Assembly (NCBI GenBank): GCA_934047225.1
Contig: CAKOHE010000091.1
Span: 481,001 to 545,000 of the forward strand
DNA: 64,000 bases
Direction of reading: 5' to 3'
Source of the DNA: Ypsolopha sequella
Taxonomy: Eukaryota; Arthropoda; Insecta; Lepidoptera; Ypsolophidae
Shown here: positions 11,736 through 22,185 of the stretch, piece after piece
How the letters are laid out: each line of letters begins with the position of its first letter
Numbering within the stretch: the stretch's first letter is position 1
Program-made: the position numbers and the translations under genes
The notes under the pieces: generated by a model
Databases searched by the model: none
Seen by the model: the letters and a program-made list of their open reading frames with translations, nothing else
Told to the model about the DNA's origin: nothing

Positions 11736-12296
11736 ATTTATGGAAAAAACATGGCGAGGCAGCTAGTGAGTGACCATTCGAAAATGGCCGCAGTTTAGAT
11801 AGAATGGATTGTAATCTAGCTCTGTAGATAAATAGTTTTCTATTTAAAGGGCCATGGGAAGATGTTGAATTCTCGTAACAAAATAATGAGAACTTACCAG
11901 CTCCATGACCTTACCGACAGAATCCTTTACTTATTGTTGGATTGCGACAGCTCTTCGCCTCCTCCCTTATTGATTCCTCATAGATCTCGCGCTGAAAATT
12001 GCTGGGCGTCTCGCTCGTCAGCGATACACAACGTGGTGGGGCTTTCACGCGAACAATTCACTTTTCGCGACTAAATTATTCATAAAAGAACGTCACTGTT
12101 GCGAAAATATAACGTAACGTAAATGTTTCGAAGTTTATTAATAATGAATAATTTTGAATAAGGAATAAGGAAATTCTAATTGAAATTTTTCTTGACACGT
12201 CTTCAACGAACAGAAACAGAAACGCCAAAGAAGAAGCAAAGCACGCGCGCTTCAAACGTAACCGGTTCCGATTTTGACATCTGTCGTCGATCTGGA

Positions 12297-12743
12297 TTAA
12301 AACGCACCATAGTGGTGGGTTACGTCACATCCGACACGTTGGTAAGGAACATCGTCTAGAAGAAACTGGATCCCAATTTTGTTCTGATCTGGTATTTCTG
12401 GAACGCTCTGTCTTATCAGTTCCTCTATCTGTATGGTCATGAGTGGAGATTCCGGGGTCTTGAAACGACGACTGATGCGGGGGCACGATTGGACAAGAGT
12501 AGGTTTGGAGGTGAATGGCAGCTGCATTCCCATGATCATATTGAGAAGGGCCTTCGGAGCCCGAAGCAGCTGCCACTGCATCCGATACGCTCGGAGGCAG
12601 CCCCCGTAAAACTCGTGCCGAGATGGTTGCGAGTCACTTGTCAAAACGTTTCTTATTGTGCTGGGTGTCCTTTTTGAAGGACTTTTTGGGCTTAAACGAG
12701 TCTTGCCTGGAAGTAATAGTAACGCTGGGGTTGAATTTTCCAA
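12297..12743 (-). pseudogene. DIRS-like reverse transcriptase, N-terminal fragment (copy 2)
   Basis: Same translation as the frame at 6970-7416: the GGCLRAYRMQWQLL, MGMQLPFTSKP and IEELIRQSVPE blocks of a DIRS-type pol entry region, with no downstream RT core. Confidence 0.6.
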
Positions 12744-12968
12744 AATTTATACTTGCGATTGTCGGCACTTGGTGAAACTTGAAACACATCTTGAATTTTC
12801 CAGCTTTTCCTTATGAATTGTCTTTAGCACGAAAAGGGCTGATTCAAAGATGCCTCACGCGATCCGCTCGGCTTTGAGGTCTGCTTTTGGTTAGATATTC
12901 TGGTGTCCTTTTCCAAGGCATACCAAGGTCGTACCCATTTTTCCACCCCCCTGTGTATTGAACATACA

Positions 12969-13418
12969 TTACAGCTGATGTTCATCAAAAAGACATTTCG
13001 AACTTGGAGGTATCTTACGCAGACCCTCTCGCAAGTTTTTGTTAGGTAGCTCGTTTATAATGCGGTCACGACGCGTTTCCACGTATTCGGCCCGCCTTTC
13101 ACAGACTATCTGCATTATTTCCTCACTCGTTTTATAAAATTTAGATGAAGAATTGAATAGTGCTGAAAATTTATCGAAAACATTAGCAGCGGTGAGTAAT
13201 GTATCATCCGCTGCGGCCCAGTCGACGGATTGTTGCATATTCTGATTTAAAAGCTCACACTGTGAAAGTAAGGCATTACACACGGCGGCCATGGACCTTT
13301 CTGACCCTGCGATATAGCCCGTTCCTTTAATGAACTGCCTAAGTTCATCATTAACTTCGGGATCCACAAAACCAGGCGTTGCGTTATGAATATTTAAGGC
13401 GTCAGCAATAGTCAGCAT
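12969..13418 (-). pseudogene. DIRS-like Gag, C-terminal fragment (copy 2)
   Basis: Identical in translation to 7642-8091; helical capsid-like protein ending IPPSSKCLFDEHQL. It lies between the Gag N-terminal frame and the RT fragment of copy 2. Confidence 0.5.
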
Positions 13419-13677
13419 AAGTTATGTCTTTCCAGGCTTGATCACCAAACTTTTGTAATACCACAAGACGATTTAAGCGCTTTGGGTCCGCAAGAGGCAC
13501 TTGAGGTTCTTTTAAAGAAGTGTTTATCTGACCTAAATCCTATCGTAGCGGCTCACTTGATTGGTCAATGTTACAAGGACGTGTCAAAAAACGTATCAGG
13601 CATAAACCCTGGGGGGCAATTCCGAGTCTGTCGAATTAGCCTTCTTGACCATAAAAAACTGTTTTATCTCTCCATTA

Positions 13678-14367
13678 CTAGATTATTACTATAGAACTCC
13701 ATACATTTTTAGCTCGAGTTTTAGAAGTCTCGCTTCGACTGTTTCTCCGGAATAGCCCCCTTGGTCTCATAGAGTGCGCCGGTGTCGGAAAAGCAATAGG
13801 CGCAGGATGTGTTGGAACGGCTTGCGGCAGCATAGAAGCATTTGCAACTATTGGGTGTATATCATGTGATGGCATTAATGGCGGCACTGGGCGCGCAACA
13901 TTAAAAGATGCAGCTGACTTAGCTGGCACATGCGGCCTAGCAACGTGCAGGCCCTGTGATTGGACGCAGGGCATTGGCGCCATCGTGACGGTCGGCCCAA
14001 AACAAGCTGGCGATACCGGTTGAGCGGTATTTATCGGCACTGCAGTGTGAGAACAAGTATTGTGTTTCAAAATATTGGATAACACACTGACTTGGTTAAG
14101 TAGATTCTGGATATAAACATCTTTGACAGACTCACCGAGTTTTCTTCTTTTTACCTCGCTCGATTCGGACGAGTCAGAGCCAGAATGTGACTCATCATCA
14201 CCCTCATCGTCATGCTGCCAATTTCTACCGCTTGCCGAGTTGCTTCCTTTGTCCGATTGCTCGTGCACATGGTTATTCACTATATTCACTGCACTTTGTA
14301 CGTTATCCGCCTCGTCATCGGAACGACTTTGTTTCGAATTCGCGTTATTCCTTTCGGGATCGGTCAT
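13678..14367 (-). pseudogene. DIRS-like Gag, N-terminal fragment (copy 2)
   Basis: Identical in translation to 8351-9040: acidic/Ser-rich start, KRRK, Pro-rich disordered remainder. Upstream (14368-14672) is the same terminal sequence as at 9041-9345. Confidence 0.5.
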
Positions 14368-14672
14368 TGTACACTTTAGACAATGACAATTTCACGAATA
14401 AAACAACATTTACGTAAAATAAACGAAATAATCTCATTTTATACAAAAAAAATTATCGAAACGTCTTACACTTCGGGAAGTAAACGACGCTATGAAGAAA
14501 GCGCGGCAGCGCCGCCGTGCCGCCTACCTGGGGCCAGTACATTCAAACAAAACTCGAAGCTGATTGGACGACGTCACACAGGAAACGGGTTCTGATTGGT
14601 CGAAGCAAAAAGGGAAGTACAACGCTCTCTCACAAGATGCTGTGCATCGTCACATGCCGAATAATAAGTCGT
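14368..14672 (-). mobile_element. DIRS-like terminal sequence / 5' leader (copy 2)
   Basis: Copy of 9041-9345, with the GCGGCAGCGCCGCCG palindrome and the GATGCTGTGCATCGTCACAT end that is also found inverted at 4064-4412. Confidence 0.55.
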
Positions 14673-15095
14673 CTTTTACGTAAAAGCAGTCGGTGTACAA
14701 TTAAATAAAAAGCTTAATGAATTCGACCATTCAAACAACAAACTTTGTAGTGTTATACTTTAAAAATAAAATTAAAACTTTCATAGTCGGAGTTCATGGT
14801 TCAACAACTGTCAGTATACATATGAAAGTTGTAAAAATTTCAAATAAAGTTGACCGTTTCAAGAATATTTTTCCTCATCATGTTATCTAAGTAACATGTT
14901 TTTTCCTGCGTAAGCTAATATTTTTCACGATATAAAATATCCCCTTTGGCCGTATGGAATTCTAAACGTCAAATGTTGTAAAATTTCCCGAGCTGGCTCA
15001 AAGCTGGCTCAGAGCAAAAACGGCAACATCAAAATTTTACAAAATATTGAAATAAAATAGTTAAAACGGAACATTCTAGCATTTCATCGAATTGG

Positions 15096-15765
15096 TATCT
15101 TGTTACTAATGCTAAATCCTACAAAATCTAAATACCTTATTCTGGGTACTAGGACCAGAATTGCTCAGGTTGAATCTATAAATCCGACTGTCAGTATAGG
15201 TGGGGTCTCCATTGAACGTGTCTATGAAGCCCGAAATCTTGGAGTCAGAATAGATTGCAGACTTACCTTTGAGCCACATGTGACTGAGGTGTTTCGAAGT
15301 TGTTTTTATCGGTTGAAAGTGCTTTACAAGATACGCGGTTTCCTCAGCAAAGACTTAAGAGTAAAACTGGCGGAGTCCTTGGTTTTGTCCAAACTGAATT
15401 ACTGCGATACAGTCTATGGCCCTTGCTTATTCAAAAAGACACAAAAGTTAGTGCAACGTATACAAAATGCATGCGCTCGTTTTTCTTACAATATACCAGC
15501 TCCAACACACGTAACACCGTATCTAAACAACGCCAACCAATTAAAGATGAACGAGAGAAGACATCTTCACCTAGCTACTTTGCTTTTCGAGGTAGTTAGA
15601 ACTAAAACACCACAATATTTGTTTGATAAGATACGTTGGTCAAGTAATAAGCATAACACTAGGGGGGCGGCTTTCAAGCTCACTCTTCAACATTTCAAAA
15701 GTGAAGCTTTCCGTGGGAGTTTTAAATACGCGGCAACGAAATGTTGGAATAATTTACCACCGCCT
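15096..15765 (+). pseudogene. CR1/Jockey-type LINE RT C-terminus, 5' side of the Transib insertion
   Basis: Same frame as 9769-10438, from LNPTKSKYLI to CWNNLPPP. Here the other half of the LINE survives beyond the transposon: reading from 15765 directly to 19179 restores an in-frame continuation (VRNSKTKTSFKGKL) to a stop at 19257. This shows that Transib landed in an existing LINE. The LINE itself is 5'-truncated and was already dead as an autonomous element. Confidence 0.8.
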
Positions 15766-16302
15766 CACGGTGGGCTGAAATCGAAATTTAGTGGAATTAG
15801 CGATGCATAAAAACCAACTTTACTTTTCAGATTTTTTGTTGATACTACCGTATTCTACTAATTACGTAGATGATTTTTTTCTAATGATTTTTCTTTCTAG
15901 TACTTATATTTTCGCCAATAAACGCCTTTGTTTATTTTTTTGTATGGAGAAAAACACATTTGGTGATTTTATTCAAAAGTCTCAAAAAATCTCAACATAT
16001 GGATTGAGGATTCTAATAGTCTGTATGTTTAGCTTTCACCATACCCAAGGAGTGGCCTCGCAAATCCTCGCAACCGAGCTAAAACGTGACCAACTTAATA
16101 GTGTAGTTGTGTCCATACATTTTGTTAAGAATCATAAGTTTGTCGTAGACATTTTTGAAGATTTCTAGAAAATTGACTATGTACTCTATTCCACACCACC
16201 TAGGAGGTTGAATACTAGGCGCGTTTTTTTTATAGTGGTATCCCCAGTAGGCCTTATCCACTCAGGTAAGAAGCACAATTATATTCTTACAAATAATTGT
16301 TG

Positions 16303-16308
16303 TTTATT
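16303..16308 (-). promoter_or_regulatory. Poly(A) signal overlapping the transposase stop
   Basis: On the minus strand the end of the gene reads GAAGAATAAAC: the TAA stop is embedded in AATAAA. A short 3' UTR would therefore end within the next few tens of bases, inside the element. Confidence 0.5.
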
Positions 16309-18406
16309 CTTCTTCAGATGATGAGCTATTGAATTCTGTGATAGTGTCGATGTTTAGGAACTCGATATTTTCTTTATCTGGCTGCTCATCTTGACGAAGC
16401 AAGCTACGAGCATCACTTGACAAAATCTTGTGACCTCTGTTTAGTTTAGGTCTATATATCGACAAATATGGATCAGATGTCAATAACAAATTATGCAGAA
16501 TGTCTTCGTTGGTTGCTGTCCTGCAAAATTTTCTTGAGTGATGGAGGCGAAATCTTCTGAAATCTTTATTCCTCGACTCGGAAGCTTCTTCAGATAATTT
16601 TCCGATTGCTGTAATTCCAAAGTGTTCAATTATATCACCTCCATGAACCAGAATTTTATGCACGCTTGGTGGCATGAAATACCAAGGATACAAATCTACA
16701 TATAATCTGCAAGTTTCTTTGGCATACTCTTTGAATTTTTGTATATCAATGAGTTGCCCTGATGATATTGCCTGTAATATCACTGAAAATCTGTGAATAA
16801 GACGTTCATCCACTTTTGTAATTGATGCTGTTGTTTTGGGATCAGCAAAAAATCTCCGTGCAGTGTTACCATCATTTGTAGTGCCATGACTTTGTTTCAC
16901 AACATCAATCAATAATCCTGTTTTACTTCTGAATTTATCTTGAATTTTTGTTTTTCTTTTTTCCATAGTTTGCTTATCATTTCCAGTTGCCGTACGTTTT
17001 TTGAATTTTTTCCTATAAGCAATATGTAGAATGCATTCCATGAATCGAATCCATGCATGGAGAGATGAGAGTCCATATTTATAAATGTTCGTGTCACATT
17101 GTTTCATCTCAATGATTTCCAACTTGTTCATTTCTGATGGAAGAGCTTTGCATATGTCGCATGTCTGTGTTGAGGTCTCACTTAGTACAGCTGTAATTTT
17201 TCCATCTATCATGGTCATCAATAAAGAATGATGAATTTTGTTCCCATCAATTTCGCTTGGTAATAAATTATTGATCTCATATTCCAACTGGGCCATTTCA
17301 CTTATGATATTAAATTTGGTTTCTTTAATGAATTTAAAGAAAATTGGGCAACAAAAATAGGTAGAGTTGGGTATTTCGTTTTCCCATAAAATATTTTCGC
17401 CATGCACTAGTTTAATGGGTACCAAACTGGCCATAAAAATGCTTGAGTCATCTTCATTTTCAGCGAGAACTTGTTTGTAGTTGCTTTGGTTTGATGCCCC
17501 ATCAAATCCCCATTTGCTTATTAGTTTCAGGTCTCCTATTTTCTCGATATTAATACCCTTCAAAATTCGTTTACTTGTGTGATCTAAGAGAGCCTGTAAA
17601 TTTATTTGAGCTCCCATCTCAGATATATCTAGAGCTGCTTTTGGTGGGTAGCATTCTTGTTTTGCTTGCTGTATTGAATAATACGAAGGATATAAATTTA
17701 CACCTTCTTCTATAGCAATTGTCCTCATAGTATTGTACTGCCATTTTGTGAGCTTCAAAGATAGCAAACTACCTAGAGACTTCTCTGGGGACATAATACT
17801 ACCAGTCGATGTTTGCTTTGTAGCTGTTTTTTGGAAAACGATATTTTTAATTCTTTCAACATCTTGTGGATTAGCTAACAGGTACTCTAAAATTGCCGCA
17901 ACATCTTTGTTTCCATTAGCTTTTAATCTTAATGAAGTGGCAAATGATAATTCCTGTGAGTTATGATAATCACTGATTTGTTCTACTCGCTTTTTCTTTT
18001 GCTTATGCCCAAGATCAGTAAAAGGTTTTCGTGGACTTACATGAATTGTTGAAGTTCCAACTGAAGTCTTAATAGGTGAGTAGGTACTTTCTTTCGATGT
18101 GCTTGGAATGGAACTTATTTCTGTAGGTAGAACAGTTTTCACACAATCCGGCCACCTAATCTCCGACTCCAACCACCCACTGTGATGTTTACGAAAATTG
18201 GCAAATTTTGAGCCACTGTTGAGCCACCGTCTATGAAGATTAAAACAGTACTTTCTGCAATATGTTTTCAGAACAGACTGATCGTTTTTAGTCAACGTAA
18301 TCGTTAACGCTGCGCTTATGGCATTGTACAACATATCATGGTTGTTTAAACTACCATTGTTCTTCAGAAGAACAAAAAGGTCTAAATTTGTTGCAAAACG
18401 CTCCAT
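16304..18406 (-). CDS. Transib (RAG1-related) transposase
   Basis: The enzyme cuts and pastes its own transposon. I chose the ATG at 18406 (MERFATNLD), giving 700 aa; an open frame extends 7 codons further upstream without an ATG. Aligning motifs with the RAG1 core, the first catalytic Asp is in KWGFDGASNQ (about residue 302). The second is in TMIDGK (about 401) and the Glu in SEEASESRNK (about 610). The zinc-ligand Cys pair is CDIC (416/419) and the His pair is HKILVH (583/588), in RAG1 order and spacing (His-x4-His). DGNTARRFF matches the RAG1 NGNFARKLM block. The N-terminal 200 residues include a Cys/His cluster (CRKYCFNLHRRW) and a Ser-rich linker. The tail is acidic (SSSSEEE). AATAAA overlaps the stop codon. 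No frameshift or stop is visible. Confidence 0.93.
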   Translation of the reverse strand: MERFATNLDLFVLLKNNGSLNNHDMLYNAISAALTITLTKNDQSVLKTYCRKYCFNLHRRWLNSGSKFANFRKHHSGWLESEIRWPDCVKTVLPTEISSIPSTSKESTYSPIKTSVGTSTIHVSPRKPFTDLGHKQKKKRVEQISDYHNSQELSFATSLRLKANGNKDVAAILEYLLANPQDVERIKNIVFQKTATKQTSTGSIMSPEKSLGSLLSLKLTKWQYNTMRTIAIEEGVNLYPSYYSIQQAKQECYPPKAALDISEMGAQINLQALLDHTSKRILKGINIEKIGDLKLISKWGFDGASNQSNYKQVLAENEDDSSIFMASLVPIKLVHGENILWENEIPNSTYFCCPIFFKFIKETKFNIISEMAQLEYEINNLLPSEIDGNKIHHSLLMTMIDGKITAVLSETSTQTCDICKALPSEMNKLEIIEMKQCDTNIYKYGLSSLHAWIRFMECILHIAYRKKFKKRTATGNDKQTMEKRKTKIQDKFRSKTGLLIDVVKQSHGTTNDGNTARRFFADPKTTASITKVDERLIHRFSVILQAISSGQLIDIQKFKEYAKETCRLYVDLYPWYFMPPSVHKILVHGGDIIEHFGITAIGKLSEEASESRNKDFRRFRLHHSRKFCRTATNEDILHNLLLTSDPYLSIYRPKLNRGHKILSSDARSLLRQDEQPDKENIEFLNIDTITEFNSSSSEEE

Positions 18407-18779
18407 TGCAATCAACACCACAAACACGCCACGACAAACGACCTAATTCAAAATGAATAAATAGATCGCACCAATCTCAAAAAATCACTGTCTCTAACCA
18501 AGGATGGCGATAGACTAAATTACTAATTTGTGTTGTGCTTAGAACAATTATTGTGTATGTTTATGGTACTCTATATGCTGGGGCATTGTGATTGGTCGGT
18601 GGTTGCATTATTTGCTATTCTGCTCTAACATAGCAACCCTTTGAGCCGCAATTCCAGGAATCCCACGCAGCTGCAGTATTCAACCGCCTCGTAATTAGTG
18701 TGTGAATAACAAATCAAATTCGTCATCATTGCTTTTCTAATTCTCTGAAGCAAATTATAAGAGTTTTTATATGAAATTC
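18407..18779 (-). other. Transib 5' leader, non-coding
   Basis: Non-coding DNA between the transposase ATG and the right inverted terminus. It would hold the promoter, but I see no clear TATA box or initiator. Confidence 0.5.
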
Positions 18780-19173
18780 TTCAAAATATCATTAACAAAC
18801 TTATGATTCTTAACAAAATGTATGGACTCAGCTTCAAAATTAAGTTGGTCAGAAGATTGGCTCGGTTGCGAGCATTTGCGAGGCCACTCCTTGGGTATGG
18901 TGAAAGCTAAACATACAGACTATTAGAATCCTCAATCCATATGTTGAGATTTTTTGAGACTTTTGAATAAAATCACCAAATGTGTTTTTCTCCATACAAA
19001 AAAATAAACAAAGGCGTTTATTGGCGAAAATATAAGTACTAGAAAGAAAAATCATTAGAAAAAAATCATCTACGTAATTAGTAGAATACGGTAGTATCAA
19101 CAAAAAATCTGAAAAGTAAAGTTGGTTTTTATGCATCGCTAATTCCACTAAATTTCGATTTCAGCCCACCGTG

Positions 19174-19755
19174 CGCCTGTGAGAAATAGCAAAACTAAGA
19201 CCTCATTTAAAGGGAAACTGTTTCAACATCTCTTGACAATCCAAAAATCGTTGCCGTAATGTTAATTGTTTTTAGTTGTCCCTTGCCATCAATTTATTTG
19301 TATTCATTCAAGTTATATTCTTGCCATTTTAATTCGTTAGCTGTTTCTTCTTTTTTCTTTTTCTATGTATATAGTACTTTTTATATGTGATCTTTATACA
19401 CAACAATATTAATTTAATATTCATGTTGTAATGTAAGTAAGTAATTTATGTATATTATATGTATAATGTTATTTATTAACATAATAAATAAGAGTATTGC
19501 ATCGGTTCTTTAAGGCCTTCTGTGTGATAACAGGCCTGACATAATACCAGGGCACTGAGTTTTTTTTTTTAAACCGCATTGTCCTGAGTCAGACCTTTTT
19601 CGCTGCCTCAACACAACATCTCTTGTTTTTATTGTTATTGTGTTACTGATCATTGTGTATGTTTGTGTTGTGTTTGTTAATTTTTTAATCTACTTTATTT
19701 TATTTTTTACTTGTTATTGCAGCGAATAAATGCCTTCTTATTCTTATTCTGTATC
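19174..19755 (+). pseudogene. CR1/Jockey-type LINE, 3' remainder after the Transib insertion
   Basis: Starts with the duplicated CGCCT, then continues the LINE ORF (VRNSKTKTSFKGKLFQHLL) to a TAA at 19257. A 3' UTR follows and ends in GCGAATAAATGCCTTCTTAT with a TTATTC-type tail near 19755. Tails of short TTATTC repeats rather than poly(A) are usual for CR1-like LINEs; 59600-59654 shows the same type. Confidence 0.75.
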
Positions 19756-21468
19756 GAAATATCCGAACAATCACCTAAAAAATGATGGGAAACATCCATT
19801 TCACAGGTAAATACGGATATGCTGAACAAAGTTTGATGCATATATTTTTCCATCTAAAACCGCAAAAATGGCATAAAATATGATTGTTTCTGTTTGTGTG
19901 AAGTGCAATTTTTTTCAAAAACAATGCATTTTAAAGATTTTCTTACGTACGAAAAGATTTGTTGAGTTTAGACTAGGGGCGTACCGAAATACGTGGTCAT
20001 ATTTTCTTAGTCCATAGATAAACCTGATTCCTAGAATTTTGTAAAAAGTTGTTCATATAATTGTTGACTATCATCAGATTTTGATTCCAAAATGACTCAA
20101 TATTTTTGTCTAGTTTTAAAAATTATCTGTTTCATTATTTTTATTAAAAAAACTCGTAATTCTCTTAGTACAGACAAACACAATTTTTTCGAAGTGAAAA
20201 CTTCTTTAAGTGCGTTGAGCGATTTTTAGTAGGGAAAATATGGGTTCGCGACACCGTCACCGACATGCTATTTTGACAGTTTTCGCGGGTCTGAGCATAC
20301 GCCATAGCAGTGCCGCGTCGTACTCACGCGCACCGCCTTGTTCGACAGGTCTGCGACACAAAAATAAATACATGTGGATAATAAATGTAAACATCATGAT
20401 GTGGAGCTCAAGAAGTGAGAAGGAAACGGGCACTTGCATCGGTGAAACACATATAGCTACTAAAATGTGTATACCTAGGTTAATACATAAATATTGTTCA
20501 AATCAAAATCAAAAATCAAAATCATTTATTTATAACATATTTAACAGTTTAAGTTGTCGAATTCTCCTTTTAAGTTTTCACCTGTAGTAGGAGAAATTCG
20601 CTCTTTCATCCATAGTTGCGACAGAATTATAAATAAATATTTAAACAAAGCAAGACATTAAAATGTACCATCGAAGAAAAGCCCGCCGTCCCACTCATTA
20701 CCCGCACTGCAATAGTTGTAGGTCAGCAGCAATCTCCACGATGGCAGAGACGGGTAGCAATTGAGTACCGGTAAAGCCGTAAACAGAAATGAGCTTAGAA
20801 TGTTAGATGGCGCTACGCTCTAAGAAACTAGAACAAATTAATGATTATATCTGTTTTTGTTGCTTTTGGGTATTAATGAGTTGATATGCGGATAAAGTGA
20901 TTTATTTCACGTCGCTTTGGATTAATAAATAAATGTGAAATCCCTTTGCTTTAATATGCATTCAAATATTTCATACTTAAATTGGTTGTCAAACTGATTT
21001 TTTTCCGTAGCGCCTTAATTAAACTTAAACGCTACGCCTGTAGCAAGCGCTTCGTAGACCCTCTACGCCGTAGCTTCGACGCAGGCGCGTTTAGGTCATA
21101 GAATTTACTTTGTTCAACAGACAGCTCAGAAGGGTTGATTACTTTTTAAAATTAGTTAGCTAGCTATTTTATAATCACGAATTTAATTTTGGTAAGTCGG
21201 TCGATTCGGCCTGGCTTTGGACTGCCACCAGGCAAGCCTGGTAAAAAAAAAGATAAATCTGGATAAAGACACTATATAATTTGTTTTTTGAATGAACTAT
21301 AAATAACAAAACTGAAGTAACTTAAATGCTGTTTTAACTTTGTTTGGACCAGATCATGACTAATTGTGCATTAAATTTAAAAGTCATGCTTTATAAACCT
21401 CACTAATACTTTATATTATCTGCTAATACTGAACTATTCGCGTCAACTGCTACATACCAAAATGTTTT
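19756..21468. other. Unassigned AT-rich DNA
   Basis: No recognised gene. A small ORF at 20240-20587 on the plus strand starts with an Arg/His-rich stretch but has no domain and sits in DNA with simple AATCAAAATC repeats at 20500-20535. 20990-21090 is a short GC-richer patch with TAGC/GCTA inversions. Confidence 0.5.
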
Positions 21469-22110
21469 TAGGGTTCCGTAGTCAACAACAAGGAACCCCT
21501 ATAGTTTCGCCATGTCCGTCTGTCTGTCTGTCCGCGGCTTAGCTTACAGACTATTAGTACTAGAAAGCTGTGATTTGGCATGGGTATACATATTTATTAC
21601 GCCGATAAAGTGGTACAGTAAAATTTTGAAAAACAATTTTTTTTAGGGTACCTCCCCTACACGTAAAGTGGGGATGATTATTTTTTTTCTCGTCTATCCC
21701 CCAGTGTGGGGTGTCGTTGGATAGGTAACTTAAAAATATTAGGGGTAAAAGTGTTAATTTTTGTTAGAGTCAAGTGTCCCCCCCCCCTGCTGGCGAAACG
21801 GTTGTATTTGGAGACGTGAAAAAAATCAAGGCAGTAGTATACGTAACGAAATTAAAAGGAAAACTATCACAGCTAAGAAGGCTTTACAAGTTAAGAGTAC
21901 AGATCGCGCCAAACTTTTTGTCCCCTCTAAACACGTGGCGATTCGCATCAGCAGGAACAAAATGTATGGGCCGTTCTTGGGAAGAGCAACTTCCGAGCGG
22001 AGTAGAAGTTGGCGCGATCTGTATTATTTTATTATAGATATGAATATTTTATTATAGAATGGTACGGAACCCTTCATGCGCGAGTCCGACTCGCACTTGG
22101 CCGGTTTTTT
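21469..22110 (+). mobile_element. Dispersed non-autonomous repeat of lepidopteran type
   Basis: Starts TAGGGTTCCGTAGTCAACAA and ends CGACTCGCACTTGGCCGGTT followed by a T-run. In between are CTGTCTGTCTGTCCG, a TAGGGTACCTCCCCTACACG block and C-runs. I recognise this start/end combination as a very common short interspersed repeat of moth and butterfly genomes, but not its exact family name. The small ORFs inside are not genes. Confidence 0.6.
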
Positions 22111-22185
22111 AATTTTTAACTTCTAAACAAGAAATACAAAGTTAAGCTATGCACTTTGCGCTAAGCGACTGACTTTTAACCGTCA

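Larger units (their letters stand above)
11669..16995. repeat. Tandem duplication, copy 2 (5,327 bp)
   Basis: Head-to-tail copy of 6342-11668. At its right edge the sequence continues uninterrupted into the rest of the Transib transposase gene, so this copy holds the ancestral right-hand junction while copy 1 holds the ancestral left-hand junction. Confidence 0.95.
15766..19173 (-). mobile_element. Complete Transib DNA transposon (3,408 bp)
   Basis: Both ends are CACGGTGGGCTGAAATCG (inverted at 19156-19173) and the element is flanked by identical 5-bp CGCCT copies (15761-15765 and 19174-19178), the duplication size known for Transib. The inverted repeats are long, roughly 395 bp (15766-16160 and about 18780-19173). 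They are near-identical over the outer 300 bp and diverge inward. The heptamer-like CACGGTG resembles the V(D)J recombination signal heptamer CACAGTG, as is known for this superfamily. The interior carries one transposase gene on the minus strand. The element looks structurally complete. Confidence 0.93.

Noticed and set aside
15791..16168. 125-codon ORF on the plus strand (also at 10464 and, inverted, 18849-19148)
   Set aside because: It lies in the Transib inverted terminus and appears in both arms for that reason; hydrophobic AT-rich translation with no domain.
18586..18592. CATTGTG (CACAATG on the minus strand) as the right Transib end
   Set aside because: It fits a Transib heptamer but has no partner at the left. 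The CACGGTG ends at 15766 and 19173 have long inverted repeats and matching CGCCT duplications.
20240..20587. 115-codon ORF starting MGSRHRHRHA as a host gene
   Set aside because: No domain, no splice context, and it ends in simple-sequence DNA; left as unassigned.
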